The notes under the pieces: model-generated
What the model was told of the DNA's origin: nothing
The model's database searches: none
What the model saw: only the letters and a program-made list of their open reading frames with translations
Made by a program: the position numbers and the translations under genes
DNA from: Plotosus lineatus
Taxonomy: Eukaryota > Chordata > Actinopteri > Siluriformes > Plotosidae
Assembly (NCBI GenBank): GCA_024760905.1
Contig: CM045731.1
Span: 22,609,001 to 22,673,000 of the forward strand
DNA length: 64,000 nucleotides
Reading direction: 5' to 3'
In this document: in pieces, positions 12,040-24,093 of the stretch
How the letters are laid out: every line of letters starts with the position of its first letter
How positions within the stretch are numbered: position 1 is the first letter of the stretch

Positions 12040-12784
12040 TAAACAAACAAAATTATCTATATATTTTTAAGCATTTCAAGCAATTTAATCTGTTTAATGT
12101 ACTTACAGTATATTTGACTGCATAAGTACTGTATGAGTGGGCACAGCAGCGTCAAATGTGTACATGGCATGAACAGAACATTGACCCAACACAGGCGGGC
12201 AGTCGGGCAGTCGGACACTTTAATACAGAGTTATCATTAATGCAGCTACTGTGAACTTTGTGACTAACTGGAATAAATTGAGAATAGATTGGAAGCCATA
12301 TGCAAATTAATTCTTGGTAATTGGATTGCTGCTTTTAAAAATAAACTCATGTCAACGAGCAGAAAGGATGTCCATGTAGAACGTTATTGGCTGTAACAGT
12401 ACACGTCAATGAATCGTTATCATTCACCCGAGATAGTTCATGTTGTCATACTGCAACAGTCACAATTGGGTTACCAGGCCCACATGGTTCTTGACAACCA
12501 TAACAAGTATTTCACAGTGAGTCCTGCCTTTGCCCATTGTAGGCTGAGATACAATCAACAAGCCTGCCTGAGACCCTGGTATGATTACGTAGTTTGGAAA
12601 TTATAGATGATTCAGATGGACATCAGGAGCAGGTTCTCTTCCACAGAACCACCATGTTGTTCTGGTAGGATATAGTCAACCAAGAATCCAAGGTCTTGTT
12701 AATTTTCGATTGATAATATCAAAGAATAGACAAACCCCTAGAGAATATCTGTGTTTTAAGGATGTATTCACTTATCCCTTAACA
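12040..12784. other. Single-copy-looking segment with a POU/homeodomain-like cluster
   Basis: No repeat is recognised. At 12300-12311 it has ATGCAAATTAAT, followed by ggtaattggattgctg. This is the kind of word cluster found in conserved noncoding elements, but conservation cannot be judged here. Confidence 0.3.
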
Positions 12785-13043
12785 TCTGGGGATGTCATTT
12801 GGGACGCCTTCATGGCGAGACTTGGGCTGATGGCGCCCATCCCTCTCCAGGTTGTTAACTAATGTGAACCTATGGGCAATTTAGAACAGCCAATGAATCT
12901 ACTGTGCATGTCTTTATAGTGTGGGAGTAAACCGTAGCACCCGAACATGCAAACTCCACACAAAAACGCCCAGGACGGGAATCAAACCCAGGCTTTCTTG
13001 CTGTGAGGCGGACGTGCTAACCACTATGCCACCATGCCGCCAT
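12785..13043 (-). mobile_element. S2 SINE
   Basis: The gaacatgcaaactccacaca block and the head end gctgtgaggcggacgtgcta are well kept. The tail side is decayed. Confidence 0.75.
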
Positions 13044-13274
13044 ATGCCATTATCAATGTATATGGATGCATAAATCTAAAAGAAAGCACCTGAAAGAACA
13101 GGAAGAAGAAGAAAGTCAAGAAAGGAAAATAAGGAAGAATGAGGAAAGGGAATCTGTGTTTATTGGTGGTGTCAAGCAGTCTTGAAAAGCTATGTAAAAA
13201 TAACCAAATCAATAAATTTGATGATTTGAAGGATTATTTAGCGCAAGTAAAAATATAATATAAAGTATAAAGTA

Positions 13275-13825
13275 CAATAACCCCCCTGCCCTTTTGCGGT
13301 TCAGATGGTCGTGGCCTCACATAATTGCGGATTAGCGGCAAACCCAGAAAAAACTGGCACGTGATTCAAATTTAGCGAATGCCTGACAGCTTTTGTTTCT
13401 CCCTCCTGCTGATTGGTTTCAGATGATGAGTACAGCTCTTTTTTTCTCCTTCGCACCCAAGTTGTCAGTGGGATTACTTGAATTGTGAACTCACATTTTT
13501 TTTGTGTGTGTGTTTTCAATGATTATTTAAGCCCTATGATGTCACTTAAATGCCCTCCATCTTCTGTAGCTTTTGGTAAGGAGCCTAAGCGCTTTATTTA
13601 TGAATAAATATTATCATAGTACAAAATTTAAAAGTTTTTACTTAATCATTACTATATTTTATTGCATTATTACTGTATTAATGAGTAAGACTGTCTATAG
13701 ATTGTATTTAAGAAGCATGTAAGTAATATCATACATAGGGTTTTAAAATCGCATCAATAATTTGTGGATTTTCAGGATCCAAGGGAAGGGGCGGAACGCA
13801 ACCCCGTGAATAACGAGGGGTGGGG
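13275..13825 (+). mobile_element. M2 MITE, copy 1
   Basis: It is 551 bp and flanked by TA at 13273-13274 and 13826-13827. The ends are degenerate compared with copy 2 at 35874. The interior (ttatttaagccctatgatgt, aataaatattatcatagtac) aligns along its length to copy 2. Confidence 0.7.
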
Positions 13826-13944
13826 TAGTTCTGGATTTACAATCATTCTCAATACTATTGGTTAGCGTTGGTTGGAAAGTGACAGTGTTTGTAAATTGCT
13901 GTGGTCTAAGTGGAATAAAAGTTATTATTGGAAAACAACCCTTA

Positions 13945-14269
13945 TTCACAGACTGATTCATCCTATGTAGGTCGCAAGGAGGCTGGAGCCTCTCACAGCT
14001 GACACATACAGGATACAGAGTCAACCCTAAACAGCTTTCCATACCATTGCGTGGCCAACACCTACATAATCATTTACATGAACGCCTAAGAGAAATCTGG
14101 AACAGCCAATTACCCCAATATGCACGTCTTTGGACTGTGGGAGGAAACTTACACAACCACAGGGAGAACATGGAAACACCACACAGAAACGCCTGTGCCA
14201 AGCCTAGGACTGGGATCCAGAACCTCCTTGCTGTAAAGGAGGACGTGTTAACCACTACACCATCCTGGA
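13945..14269 (-). mobile_element. S2 SINE
   Basis: Nearly full length: tail end gattcatcctatgtaggtcg, core aggaaacttacacaaccac, head end ggacgtgttaaccactacac. Confidence 0.8.
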
Positions 14270-15416
14270 ATTAGTATACCCTGGAAAATATTCAGTTTTG
14301 CTAATTATTTAGCTACAAATGCATGATTTTTTTCTTGATGAACCACACTGTTTTTAAATAATGTCCAAAAACTGGAACAAAAGTGGACATGAACTTTTGG
14401 CTCCTACTGTTAGACTTCAGAGTAGACATGCTGAGATAATTGCCTGTAATATGAATCAGGTGTACCGGAGGACATTCCTTCAGCCTGACATGTCTTTCAG
14501 CCTCAGCGATTGACTTCAATTCTTCTGTCTCTAAAGCCAAGAATCCTTCCATAGGGTTTCAACCCTAAAATTACCTTTTTTTTTCTATGCAGGAATTGGC
14601 GGGATTACTTGAATGGATCCTTATCTAAAAGGCAACCGAGCATAAACATGAGCTGAAAAGAGAGGGAGAGAAGGAAAACTAAACAAAAAGGTGCCGCAGC
14701 CCTATTTAACCTGTGTACGGTTAGCTCTGTGAAATGGTGCCAACTATTTCAGAGTCAGTGCATTGCAGCATCCAGCTCACTTGCTATAAAAATGTCAGAC
14801 GTTTAAAGCGAGGACCAGCGTGTGAGATGGTGACATAAAGCGCCTATTTTCATGGTTGGTCGGTGGAATTGAAGGCTTCAAAGGAAAACAGTCTCCCACA
14901 GTTAAGCGGGAACTTCGGCAGGGTTTGTGTAAGAGGTTGTGTTTTTCGATTCGTCTCAGTAATCAGGAGAAAACTTTCCTTTCCATTTGAAAACAGCTTT
15001 GAGAGAAGTCACAAGCAAGAATTTTATACAAATACCTGGAAGAATTTTTCTCTTTTCTCTAAAATATAGTTGACATTCTGGTGAAACATTAATTAAAGTT
15101 TCAGTTACAAATTATTTATGAAAGAGAAAGATATAGTTGAATAATTAAAGAATGCTTTCAAAGTGTTAGTATAGTAGTCAGTATTAATAAATGCAGTAAT
15201 TAAGTTAAGTGACGAGGTAATTTACTTATGTATTCACATTAAAATGCCCATCAGTGAAGAAAGTTTTATTATTAAAAGTGCGGCAATCAATTACTGACAT
15301 TTCTTACTTGTACAAATTACATAGAATACACGTGAAACGTAATTATCTAGATGAGAAGTTACAGAGTGGTCACTCAAGGTCAAAGCTAAGGGTTTTCTTA
15401 AAAAAAAAAAAACGTA
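14270..15416. other. No recognised feature
   Basis: No repeat or exon recognised. The short frame near 14863-15069 has no family resemblance. Confidence 0.35.
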
Positions 15417-15432
15417 TATATGGTCTCCTATT

Positions 15433-15752
15433 GGGGGCAGTGGTGGTCTAGTGGCATAGGGTGCTGGATCGCTGATTCTAAGGTTGGGGGTTCGAGTCCC
15501 ACTCTCCACAAGGTTGTCACTGCCCCCCCCCCCATCCCAGTGCAGCTAACTGGGTTATCAAAGGCAGGCCATGTCTCTCACTGTCTATGGTGAGAGGCAT
15601 GTAAAAGAACCATTGCTGACTTTTGTAAAGAGTAGCTGCAAAGCCATCAGTGTGTTTCTGTGCCTTGCTGAGGGTTGTGTTCCAAATCAAATAGGCGAAT
15701 CGTTCCCTGTGGCGACCTCTGAGAAAGGAAAAAAACCCGAAAGAAAATCTTG
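15433..15752 (+). mobile_element. S1R SINE with perfect 16-bp target duplication
   Basis: The direct repeat TATATGGTCTCCTATT occurs at 15417-15432 and 15753-15768 exactly around the element. Part of the RTE-like tail is deleted: the gtcaggaagggcatcc block is missing while cctgtggcgacctctgagaa is kept. Confidence 0.88.
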
Positions 15753-15768
15753 TATATGGTCTCCTATT

Positions 15769-16611
15769 AATCTTACATAATCAAGGTCTGTATGTCAGCA
15801 CCCATTTCAAAGTAGAAAGTGCTTCATGCCTAAAACATTTAACAAGGGAAATGTGTTAATCCAAAACGTTGTCACCTTGATTAGGGTGTTTACCTTTGAC
15901 CACAACATTTCATCTTATATAATCGCTAGGACTCTGCTGGGCTAGTGTCCCCACAAAGTTTGGTAAAAATCAGTGCATGGGTGTCAGCAGCATTTTGATC
16001 ACAAGCAAACTATTAGTCAATCAAACAGATGAACAGAGAAACAAACACCGGTAATTACAATACTTCCGCTCAAAGGTTAAAAATAGTGAGCATTAACGCG
16101 TAGCACATGCAATGACTGGAAGGCTTGCTCCTATATACATGGCCCTCTTGTCAGTAATATTATCAACACTCCCCGGTGCTTCTTCACTACTCCTTCAGCT
16201 CAGTCTGAAAACGGTAAGTGCTCAGCACAGCCTTATTATTCTCCCATAACATAAAAATAAAAAAAATAATAAAAAAATAAAAATAACAAGGTGCCTTGAA
16301 AATACATAAAAACAAAAATATCCAGCAGTTTTCTACAGATGTATTAAAGCAATGAATTCAATAATAAAGCCTGGAATGGTTTGACTGGGAGGGTAAATAA
16401 AGTAATGACTGTAATATCTGTACAGTGATGTATGAGTAGTTGTGCAATGATGTTAGAATTTTGCTATCCAGCAGTAGAATGGAGTCTGGCTTAGCTAACA
16501 ATGCAAGCGCTGGAGCATAACAGCTCAAAATCTTGTTACAAAGTTAAACAGGACAACGAAAGCAAGCTGAGCCACGCTCATAGACCAGTATGAGCAAAGC
16601 TTCATATGCTC
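15769..16611. other. No recognised feature
   Basis: AT-rich. The A-rich stretch at 16250-16320 is simple sequence. Confidence 0.35.
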
Positions 16612-16741
16612 AAGACTATCTGGAGGCAAACCGATGCAAGCACAGGGAGAGCATGCAAACTCCACACAGAAACGCCTGAAACCAGAACTCAAACTCAGGA
16701 CCTTTTTGCTATGAGGCGGACATGCTAACCACCATGTCGAG
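16612..16741 (-). mobile_element. S2 SINE, head half only
   Basis: gagcatgcaaactccacaca and atgaggcggacatgctaacc are present. The 3' half is absent. Confidence 0.75.
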
Positions 16742-16788
16742 ACATTTAATTTAATTTAATTTTATATTTTATGATTATTACTATTGTT

Positions 16789-16790
<2 letters not shown>

Positions 16791-16883
<93 letters not shown>

Positions 16884-16902
16884 TTTTTTTTTTTTTTTTT
16901 TT
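16791..16902. repeat. (TA)n followed by poly(T)
   Basis: About 44 TA units and then a run of about 22 T. Confidence 0.95.
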
Positions 16903-17032
16903 TGTAAAGCACTATGGTCAACCTCAGTTGTTTTACACATGCTATATAAATATAGTTGACTTGATGCTAAATTTAGCTTGCATGCCAGTTCAATAGGAGT
17001 TACCCAAGACTATAAGCCAGCTTTTGGAAATG

Positions 17033-17599
17033 CAGGGATCTCTCACTACTTCACGCTTCAATTTATGCGGCTTCAGTGCATCGCGTTTTTTTGTTTGTTT
17101 TGTTTTTTTTTTTTTGTTTTTTTTTGTTTGATTGTTTGTTTGTTTTTCATTTAATATTAATTGAGTTAACAAAATAAGGAAATTAAGGAAGAATGGGGGG
17201 TGGGGGTGTAAACAAAAAGCCGCAAAAGGCCAATTATGCAAAAAACACAAACAAACAAAAACAAAAAACAACCCAAAACCTCCCATCAAAACTACTTACA
17301 TTTTTATATGAGGTGCGCATCTTAGTGTGTGTGCGCACGCGCATCTCTATGCGTGTGTGCGTATTTATATTTTATTTACATTTTATGCATTATTTTTGAA
17401 TGTTTAATTGTTATTGCAAGCATTTATAGCATTGATTATGTATTAATTGATATTATATACACATGTACATGTATATATACGTCAGTTGAGGAGGTTGGGG
17501 GGTTAATCCTACTTCGCGGAATTTGGCGGTTGCAGGGGGTAATCTCGGCCCCAGTTAACCGCGGAAAGTGAGGTCAGTTAACCGAGGAAAGTGACCCTG
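17033..17599 (-). mobile_element. M1 MITE, copy 2
   Basis: Reversed relative to copy 1: it opens with CAGGGATCTCTCACTACTTC and closes with ggaaagtgaccctg followed by TA. It is 567 bp. The interior carries a gtgtgtgcgcacgcgcatct patch and the atgtatatatacgtcagttg block. Confidence 0.75.
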
Positions 17600-17628
17600 T
17601 ATAGTATTGTACCATGAACAGGGAGTGG

Positions 17629-17660
17629 AGGGGTGGGGTGGGGTGGGGTGGAGTGGGGGT
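17629..17660 (+). repeat. (GGGGT)n G-quadruplex-prone run
   Basis: Five G4 or longer runs separated by one or two bases, just outside the end of the M1 copy. Confidence 0.8.
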
Positions 17661-17661
17661 T

Positions 17662-18605
17662 TAATCCCATGCCATAATATTGCATCAAAAAATGATTTAA
17701 TAAATTATCAATAACAATTAATTTATAATTAATTAAGTGTTGAGCACTGTATTGGACAAACTATAAGAACATGTAATAATACTAAGAAATAAAGCAATGG
17801 GGTTCTTCATAAAAAAATAAAAAAAATAAAAGAAAATCACAGTGGCTAAGTTGTTAAATTTACCAAGCAGGCAAGTTAATAATTAAATGTAAAATGCAGT
17901 GTAATGTGAAGGTTGTAGGAAATGTAGCCCAGAGTTAAACCATTACTCAATCACTGCTTCACAGTAGTCATAACATACCAGGTTTTAATTACCTCTAGTG
18001 CAACGTTTGCTGTTGTCGAGCAGTAAAGCAGTAACACAAAAGTGTTGAAAGAACAGGAATGTAACCCTGTATGAAGCTCGGGCTGACGTGCAGAGTGCGT
18101 CTCCTACTGGACATACGACGGTGATTAATGGTGTCGTAAAGATCTCCCATATATTTCAGTCTGTCAGGCTTTCAGGAGGGCTGCCTCTGACACCATGAGA
18201 CATGACATTGAGGTCAAGAGCAAGGCACAGAGTGTGTGTGAGCTATTATCAGGCAAGGCATATGGAGGAATCATGTGAAGTTTTACAACCACTGACCCTT
18301 GAGTTTGATTCATGTTAAGATTTCAAGTTTTCTGCCAACATGAAAAATATGAGTGAGGTTTTGGATAGAAGAAGCATTTAATGTTAAGTGCCCAAAAAAT
18401 GGAATGGAGACACATTGTCATGATGCACTCTACCTTGTACAAATTTACACCCTCTAATGGCCTTATAATGCTGCTGTTGTTTGATCTGGAGTCTACAAGA
18501 ACCCTAAAATGTGCCTTCCAGAATATGTGTGACACTATAATTGCACACAGTTGGACTCCATTTAACTAATTATATGACTGTGCTAAATTGTTTTCTGGGT
18601 CAGCA
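17662..18605. other. No recognised feature
   Basis: Single-copy-looking. At about 18162-18192 TGTCAG and CTGACA lie in inverted order about 18 bp apart. Confidence 0.35.
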
Positions 18606-18607
18606 AT

Positions 18608-18870
18608 ACCTTCATTCCTTCATTTTCGAAGCTATGAAAACTTAATTAGGGTCACGAGGAGGCTGACACCCATCTCAGCCGATTCTGATGGGGGGGGGGG
18701 GGGGGGAACAGCTTGCCAGGTAATAGCAGGGCCAACACAAACACAACCACTGACACTCACACCTGGGGAAATTTGGAATAAGCCAATTATCCTATTAGCA
18801 GTATAAATGGGTGCCCAGTAAAAAATACTGGGAAGGTAACCTGCGATGGACGAGCGTCCCATCCAGGAGA
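18608..18870. mobile_element. S2 tail fragment (minus) joined to an S3 fragment (plus)
   Basis: 18608-18788 reads as a decayed minus-strand S2 with a G15 run at about 18692. 18790-18870 (tataaatgggtgcccagtaa, then gatggacgagcgtcccatcc) is the 3' part of S3 in the plus direction. Confidence 0.65.
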
Positions 18871-19254
18871 AGGTGTAGTTTGTCACTCTTTTCTTTAATG
18901 TTACTAATCCTGGACTATCAACATCACAATGCCATCGGAAGCATCTTAAAGTGCATTACATATTTATATGGCCAATCTTGGGCATTAAGATGAGATCCAT
19001 TTCTTTATAAAGTCAAGCGGAGACTGGTGACGGACTGATAACTATTGTGACATAATGAACATGACGGTAGCCTATTGGGTTGTATCTGGTCACCGAATTA
19101 AGGCTTTCAATGTTGCTGTGCTGCCCACTCCTGGTTAAATCTGTACACACTAGGATTTCTGAGGCCCATAAATAAAATGCATTCGGTTTTATGTTGGAAT
19201 TTGAAATCCCAGTGATGCAATAGTCATCTGGTCTCTAAGGAAAAAGGATGATAT

Positions 19255-19445
19255 TATTCAGTTCAATTCAATTCAGTTGTAATTGTATAGCAATCATAGC
19301 AATAGACATTGTCACAGAGCAGCTTTACAGCAATTTGAATGGCCATTTAAATCCCTAATGAGCCCAAGTCAGAGACTAGAGTCCTGAAGGCAACTAACTG
19401 AGACAATATTCGAGAAAACTTGAGAGGAACCCAAAAAGGAGTCAA
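19255..19445 (+). repeat. Interspersed fish repeat, unassigned class
   Basis: The opening ttcaattcaattcagttgta and the word agacattgtcacagagcagc are a repeat type I recognise from several teleosts. It ends with cttgagaggaacccaaaaag. I cannot assign the transposon class. Confidence 0.55.
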
Positions 19446-19485
19446 CAGATATACATACACATATTAACTTCATATCATCTTAGTG

Positions 19486-20058
19486 CAGTGCTTCTCAAAT
19501 AGTGGGGTGCACTCCCCTGCCCTTAGAGGGGGGGGGGGGGGGGTGTTCATGCCGGGGAAAGGCGTATGACCCTGGGGAACATGCTTTTCTGGAATTGTGT
19601 ACAAGAAGTGTAATTGCACCTCTAGTCCAGTAGTTGGCAGTGGCGTTCTTATTGTTGTGCTATGGTGTAGTGGTTTTTCGCACGAGCAAACAATATGAAG
19701 CGCAGTAAACAACCCCTCAAGAAACAACACGGAAAAAATTCTCACAGAAATGAAGAGAAATGTGGAGAGAGATGGAGATATTAAGACATAAATAAGGTGA
19801 ATGAGTTTAAATAAGGATGTATTTTTTTTGTTTGTTTAAAAAACAATGTTAATGAAGTTTTTCTTTATTGTAAGTTGAACTATATTTCTTTCTTTTTTGT
19901 TTTTATTGTTAATAAAGATACAATGTTATTCAGAGGTGTACTAATAACAATTTTATAGACAAACAATAGTATTTATAGTCCTCACAGGGCAATGGGGGGC
20001 ATGATTTTTTTTTTTTTCTACATGAGGGGGCGCCACAGAAAATAATTGAGAAGCACTG
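19486..20058. mobile_element. hAT (Charlie-like) non-autonomous element with 8-bp target duplication
   Basis: The ends CAGTGCTTCTCAAATAG and, read inwards from the right, CAGTGCTTCTCAATTAT form a terminal inverted repeat of the hAT type. The 8-bp direct repeat TCTTAGTG (19478-19485 and 20059-20066) is perfect, as hAT transposases make. It is 573 bp, with no transposase and a G17 run inside. Confidence 0.88.
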
Positions 20059-20066
20059 TCTTAGTG

Positions 20067-20349
20067 CGACATCTCTACAGAGAAAGCTCAGCCTGAGGGC
20101 TTGTAAAGACCAAGCAAAAGGTTTATTACATGACATCTTAAAATGGCAACCTTTTTTTTATTTCACTTTAAGTGCTGGTTCTTGCCTCCTTCTGAACAAG
20201 GAGTCTTCATTAATGTTTCTAAGAGCTTTGGTAATGCCACAATTGCACTTCTGATTCGGTGGCAAATTACGTCTCTCAGAGTGGGCGGCATTCATGGGCA
20301 CAGTTGGAAAATGGATTGAAATTCTCTCCTGACATCACTGATGTGTGAA
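20067..20349. other. Single-copy-looking segment
   Basis: No repeat found. The composition is more balanced than its surroundings (gtggcaaattacgtctctca, gagtgggcggcattcatggg). It could be conserved noncoding DNA but this is untested. Confidence 0.3.
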
Positions 20350-20700
20350 GTGCTGAGCTTTTTAGTAAACATCACAGCATCGGCCTCACAGCAAGATGGA
20401 ACTGGGTTCAAGCCTCATGCTCGGCAAGGACATCCATGTGTAGAGTTTGTACGTTCTACTTGTGCCACCATGGGTTTCCTCCAGGTGCTCTGGTTTTCTC
20501 GCATAGACCGAAGATATGCACATTCTACTGACTGGAGTCCTGATTATTGTTGATTGTCACCGAGTGTGAATGTGAGTATGAAGGCTTGTGTGCACTATGT
20601 GTTGAACTTGCAATGGTCTGGAAGTTGTTGGGTGTATGCTGCCTTCGCCAGTTTGCTGGGATATGCTCCAGCCATCCTACGACCCAAATAAAAAAATAAA
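20350..20700 (+). mobile_element. S2 SINE
   Basis: The tcacagcaagatggaactgg block, the gtttcctccaggtgctctgg core and a decayed tail are all present in order. Confidence 0.75.
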
Positions 20701-20796
20701 GAGATTTGGAAACATAAATTAAAATGAATATAACTTATCATTGTAATTGCATAAGCATCCGTGCCTGCTGATGTGAAATCATTGATCAGTTCATCT

Positions 20797-21142
20797 TTCA
20801 TTCATTCATTTTCTAAGCCGCTTAATCTTAGTTGGGGTCACGGGGAGATCGATGCCCATCTGAGCTGACACTGTGCAAGGACAGTTTACACTCTGAACAG
20901 CTCACCAGACCACTGCAGGGCCAACACACAGAACCATTCACACTCACACCGAGGGGCGATTTGGAACACTCAATATGCCTACTGTGCATGTTTTTGGACA
21001 GTGGGGAAAAAATCGGAGTACCCAGAGGAAACCCACTCAAGCACGAAGAGAACATGCAAACTCCACACAGAATTGCCTCGAGCTTGGGACTCAAACTCAG
21101 GACCTTCTTTCTGTGCAGTGGACATGCTAACCATGCTAACTG
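20797..21142 (-). mobile_element. S2 SINE, near full length
   Basis: It has the tail cattcattcattttctaagc and the core agaacatgcaaactccacac. The head end atgctaaccatgctaac has a small duplication. Confidence 0.82.
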
Positions 21143-21203
21143 GTGATAAAAGTTGTCATTTTCAAAAATGTCCTTTTATATTAAAAGTCTCACCTGACAG
21201 GGT

Positions 21204-21520
21204 GCGGTTGCGGTGGGATGTGTGATTCAGTACTTAGAACTGTTACCTCAGAGCAAGATGATGGTTTTGAGTTTGAATCTAAGCCAAGTGATTTTTTTTC
21301 TGTGTGGATATTCTCTGCAAGCTTCCATCAGATCTCCTTGTGTATGCCAGTTTTACAAGCAAGAGGGAACGGTTGGTTGTTATCCCTGCGATAGACTGGC
21401 AACCTGTTTCGGATGTAGCCCATTTCTTACCCACAGTCAATTGGGATTGGCTCCAGCTTCCGCTGAGATCTTATCAATGCTATAGATAATGGATGAATGA
21501 ATGAATGGAGGGATGGATGG
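21204..21520 (+). mobile_element. Diverged S2-type SINE
   Basis: ttcagtacttagaactgtta and cctcagagcaagatgatgg form the head; cctgcgatagactggcaacc and a (GAAT/GGAT)n tail mark the 3' end. The middle is poorly kept. Confidence 0.65.
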
Positions 21521-21529
21521 AGTCAATCA

Positions 21530-21867
21530 GGGGAGAACTTAAAGTCATTTTCTTTGGGCCAATGCAACAAAATAGACGTTTAACTACCAACCATAAGAAT
21601 CAGTTCACCAACATTCTTGCAATTTCTGCCAAATGGAGTTCAAAAGAGCTTCATCAAACCTTTCTGCCTGCTAAAATTCACATTTGGCCAACATAATGAA
21701 GGATAAAGGTAGAAAAAAATGGAACCTTTAGCAACGCTAGCTGTCGGAGGAAGAGAGTGTGACCCAGACATTACTGAATTCCTTATTAATTCAGTGTCGG
21801 AGTTAATTTTCATCTCAGCCACCCAGCACGGACGCAGAATGCAAATGACTTACATGTGACAGCTCTG

Positions 21868-21872
<5 letters not shown>
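21530..21872. other. Single-copy-looking segment with octamer and TALE-like words
   Basis: There is no repeat match. 21839-21846 is the octamer ATGCAAAT and 21857-21864 is TGACAGCT, with ttattaattcag nearby. This is a candidate conserved noncoding element. Confidence 0.3.
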
Positions 21873-21921
<49 letters not shown>

Positions 21922-21923
21922 GT
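21873..21923. repeat. (CT)n microsatellite
   Basis: About 25 CT units with two CTGT interruptions. Confidence 0.95.
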
Positions 21924-22287
21924 CAATATCAGTCAGTGAATAATTTCACTATCCTTCCTATCACTCAACTGTTAAACTCTGCCTGATTGAAAATGCTGTT
22001 GAACTGTGACCAATATAATGTCTGTTTACATATGGATTACAGCAATGATAACGCCAAACAGATTTGGTTTTAAACTTTTACTGTCTGCATTTACTGTTTT
22101 ATGTCGCGATGTGTCACTTGAAAAGTTGTGTGTGCAGTGTGCATCTGTGAGATTTTAGGAGACTCATTAATGTTAACAGCCATGAAGATAATATAGTTAA
22201 CAAATATCAGGTGGGTTAAATCTATGTTATTTGCCTTGTAGCTGATGCTAGTATCTGAGCTTCTGTTATCTTAAATTACTCTCAACA
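21924..22287. other. No recognised feature
   Basis: AT-rich and single-copy-looking. Confidence 0.35.
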
Positions 22288-22655
22288 ATCAGATTACCAT
22301 TCCCAAGGTTGGGGAGTTCAAGCCCCACTATCACCGGGTTGTCACTGCTGTCCCCTCCAGCACATCTAGCTAGTTATCAAAGGCCAGCCGTGTCTCTCAC
22401 TGTCTGTGGTGGGAACTTATTGCTGACTTTCATAAAGAGTCGTCTGCAGAGCTGTCAGCGTGTTTCTGCCCCGCGATGGCCTGGCGGCCTGCCCAGAGTG
22501 TACTCTGCCCTCACCCAGAGTCAATTGAGAGATTTGGCGCCAATCTTTCCGGTGACCCAAATTGGGTTTAATCAGTTCAGAAACTGAATGAATGAGAAAA
22601 TGAATGGATGAATGAATATCATGTCACATCATATCATATCATATCATCTTATCTA
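22288..22655 (+). mobile_element. S1M SINE lacking its A box, with (ATCAT)n tail
   Basis: It starts near the B box (caaggttggggagttcaagc), runs through the S1 core and ends in the S2-type tail, then (ATCAT)n at about 22618-22655. Confidence 0.78.
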
Positions 22656-22675
22656 TATTAATTAGCATAATAAGA

Positions 22676-23035
22676 AAGGTGCCGTGGTGTGAATATCTGC
22701 CTCACAGCAAGAAGGACCTGGGTTTGAGTCCCAGGCTTGGCAAGGGTGTTTCTATGTTGGTTGTGCAGGTTCGTTCGTGCTTGCCTGGGTTTCCTCCAGG
22801 TACTCTGGTTTCCTCCCACAGTCCGAAGACATGCACATTAGGGTAATTGGGTGTTCAAAGATGCTCCAGGCATGAGTGTGAGTCCAAATAATTCTTTTTG
22901 TGTAGCCATAGAGATGGTCTGGCGAATGGTTCAAGGTGTAGCACACCTTCGCCCAATGTCAGTTGAGATAGGATCCAGCCTCCCCATGATCTTAATGGGA
23001 TTTAGCAATTTGGCAAATGACTAAGTGAGAATAAA
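22676..23035 (+). mobile_element. S2 SINE, near full length
   Basis: The gtgccgtggtgtgaatatct head, tcacagcaagaaggacctgg, gtttcctcccacagtccgaa and a worn tail are all in place. Confidence 0.82.
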
Positions 23036-23040
23036 GGATA

Positions 23041-23044
23041 TTCA

Positions 23045-23104
<60 letters not shown>
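23041..23104. repeat. (CA)n-(GA)n compound microsatellite
   Basis: About 11 CA and then 20 GA units directly after an S2 tail. Confidence 0.95.
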
Positions 23105-23690
23105 CTGTAATCAGTTTTATTTGGATTCAGAGTGTAATATTTCTGTGACTTTGCTGTGAATTATAATGAAAACATTACATAAAGTCTACACTCCTTCAAA
23201 GTGAAGTTTTCCAGCAGCTAGTTGCTGCAAGCGGGTGGCACATGTTCCCACAGCATCAGATGGCCAGTGAAGGGGAGCACACAGCAGAAAGGCCTGTGCC
23301 TGTCAGTCACAAGCTGGGATATCGCTATGATGCCACCCTTGCACCCACTTTGATGCGACCAAAACATGAAGGCAGCCCTTGTTCTTGATAAATTGCCTCT
23401 AGGGGGAAAAAAAAGCCTATGAAACTTTTGAACACCAACGGAAACATGCGTACCTTTGTGTGAAGAAGTATATCTTGTTCACCTGTTCTTCGCTCCTGGC
23501 AGAAAGGCATGACAGATGTCTTCCAGAAGCAATTTTTTTCGGGGCTAAGTGTCTTGTTCCAGGTCAAGATGAAAGCAACTGTCGGACCACAAACCTCCTT
23601 GACCAGTGATCAGCTGTCATGTTGTAGTGTACAAGCACATGAGTCTACTGGCCAGAAAGAAAACTTGTATTTGGAAAATAAACATGTTTT
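23105..23690. other. No recognised feature
   Basis: Fairly balanced composition and single-copy-looking. No family assigned. Confidence 0.35.
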
Positions 23691-23692
23691 TA

Positions 23693-23695
<3 letters not shown>

Positions 23696-23758
<63 letters not shown>
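23696..23758. repeat. (TA)n microsatellite
   Basis: About 31 TA units ending at a Tigger-like terminus. Confidence 0.95.
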
Positions 23759-23762
<4 letters not shown>

Positions 23763-23930
23763 CAGACGCTCCCCGACTTACGTTCATCCGTTTTACGTTT
23801 TTTTTTCGATTTTACATTTGTTTGTTGTTTTTTTTTTTTTTTTTCAAAAAAAAAAACATGTCAAATTTTGAGTTTAGACGTTTCATAATGTTTATGATGA
23901 TGATGATGATGATGATTATGATGATGATTC
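23763..23930 (+). mobile_element. Possible Tigger-like terminus
   Basis: CAGACGCTCCCCGACTTACG resembles the end of a Tigger/pogo element and is preceded by TA. The partner end was not found, and it fades into T/A runs and a (GAT)n stretch. Confidence 0.4.
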
Positions 23931-24093
23931 ATCCATTCATATTCCGGACAGCTCGCTACAAAGCTGAATATTGAAAATATATTTTTGACTTTTCCTATTT
24001 CAGTTTTTGCTAATGAAATAAGCATGTCTAAAATATATCAGGCATAATCTCAAACAATTTGTTTTTTTTTGTCTCTTTGGCTAAAGAGACCAT

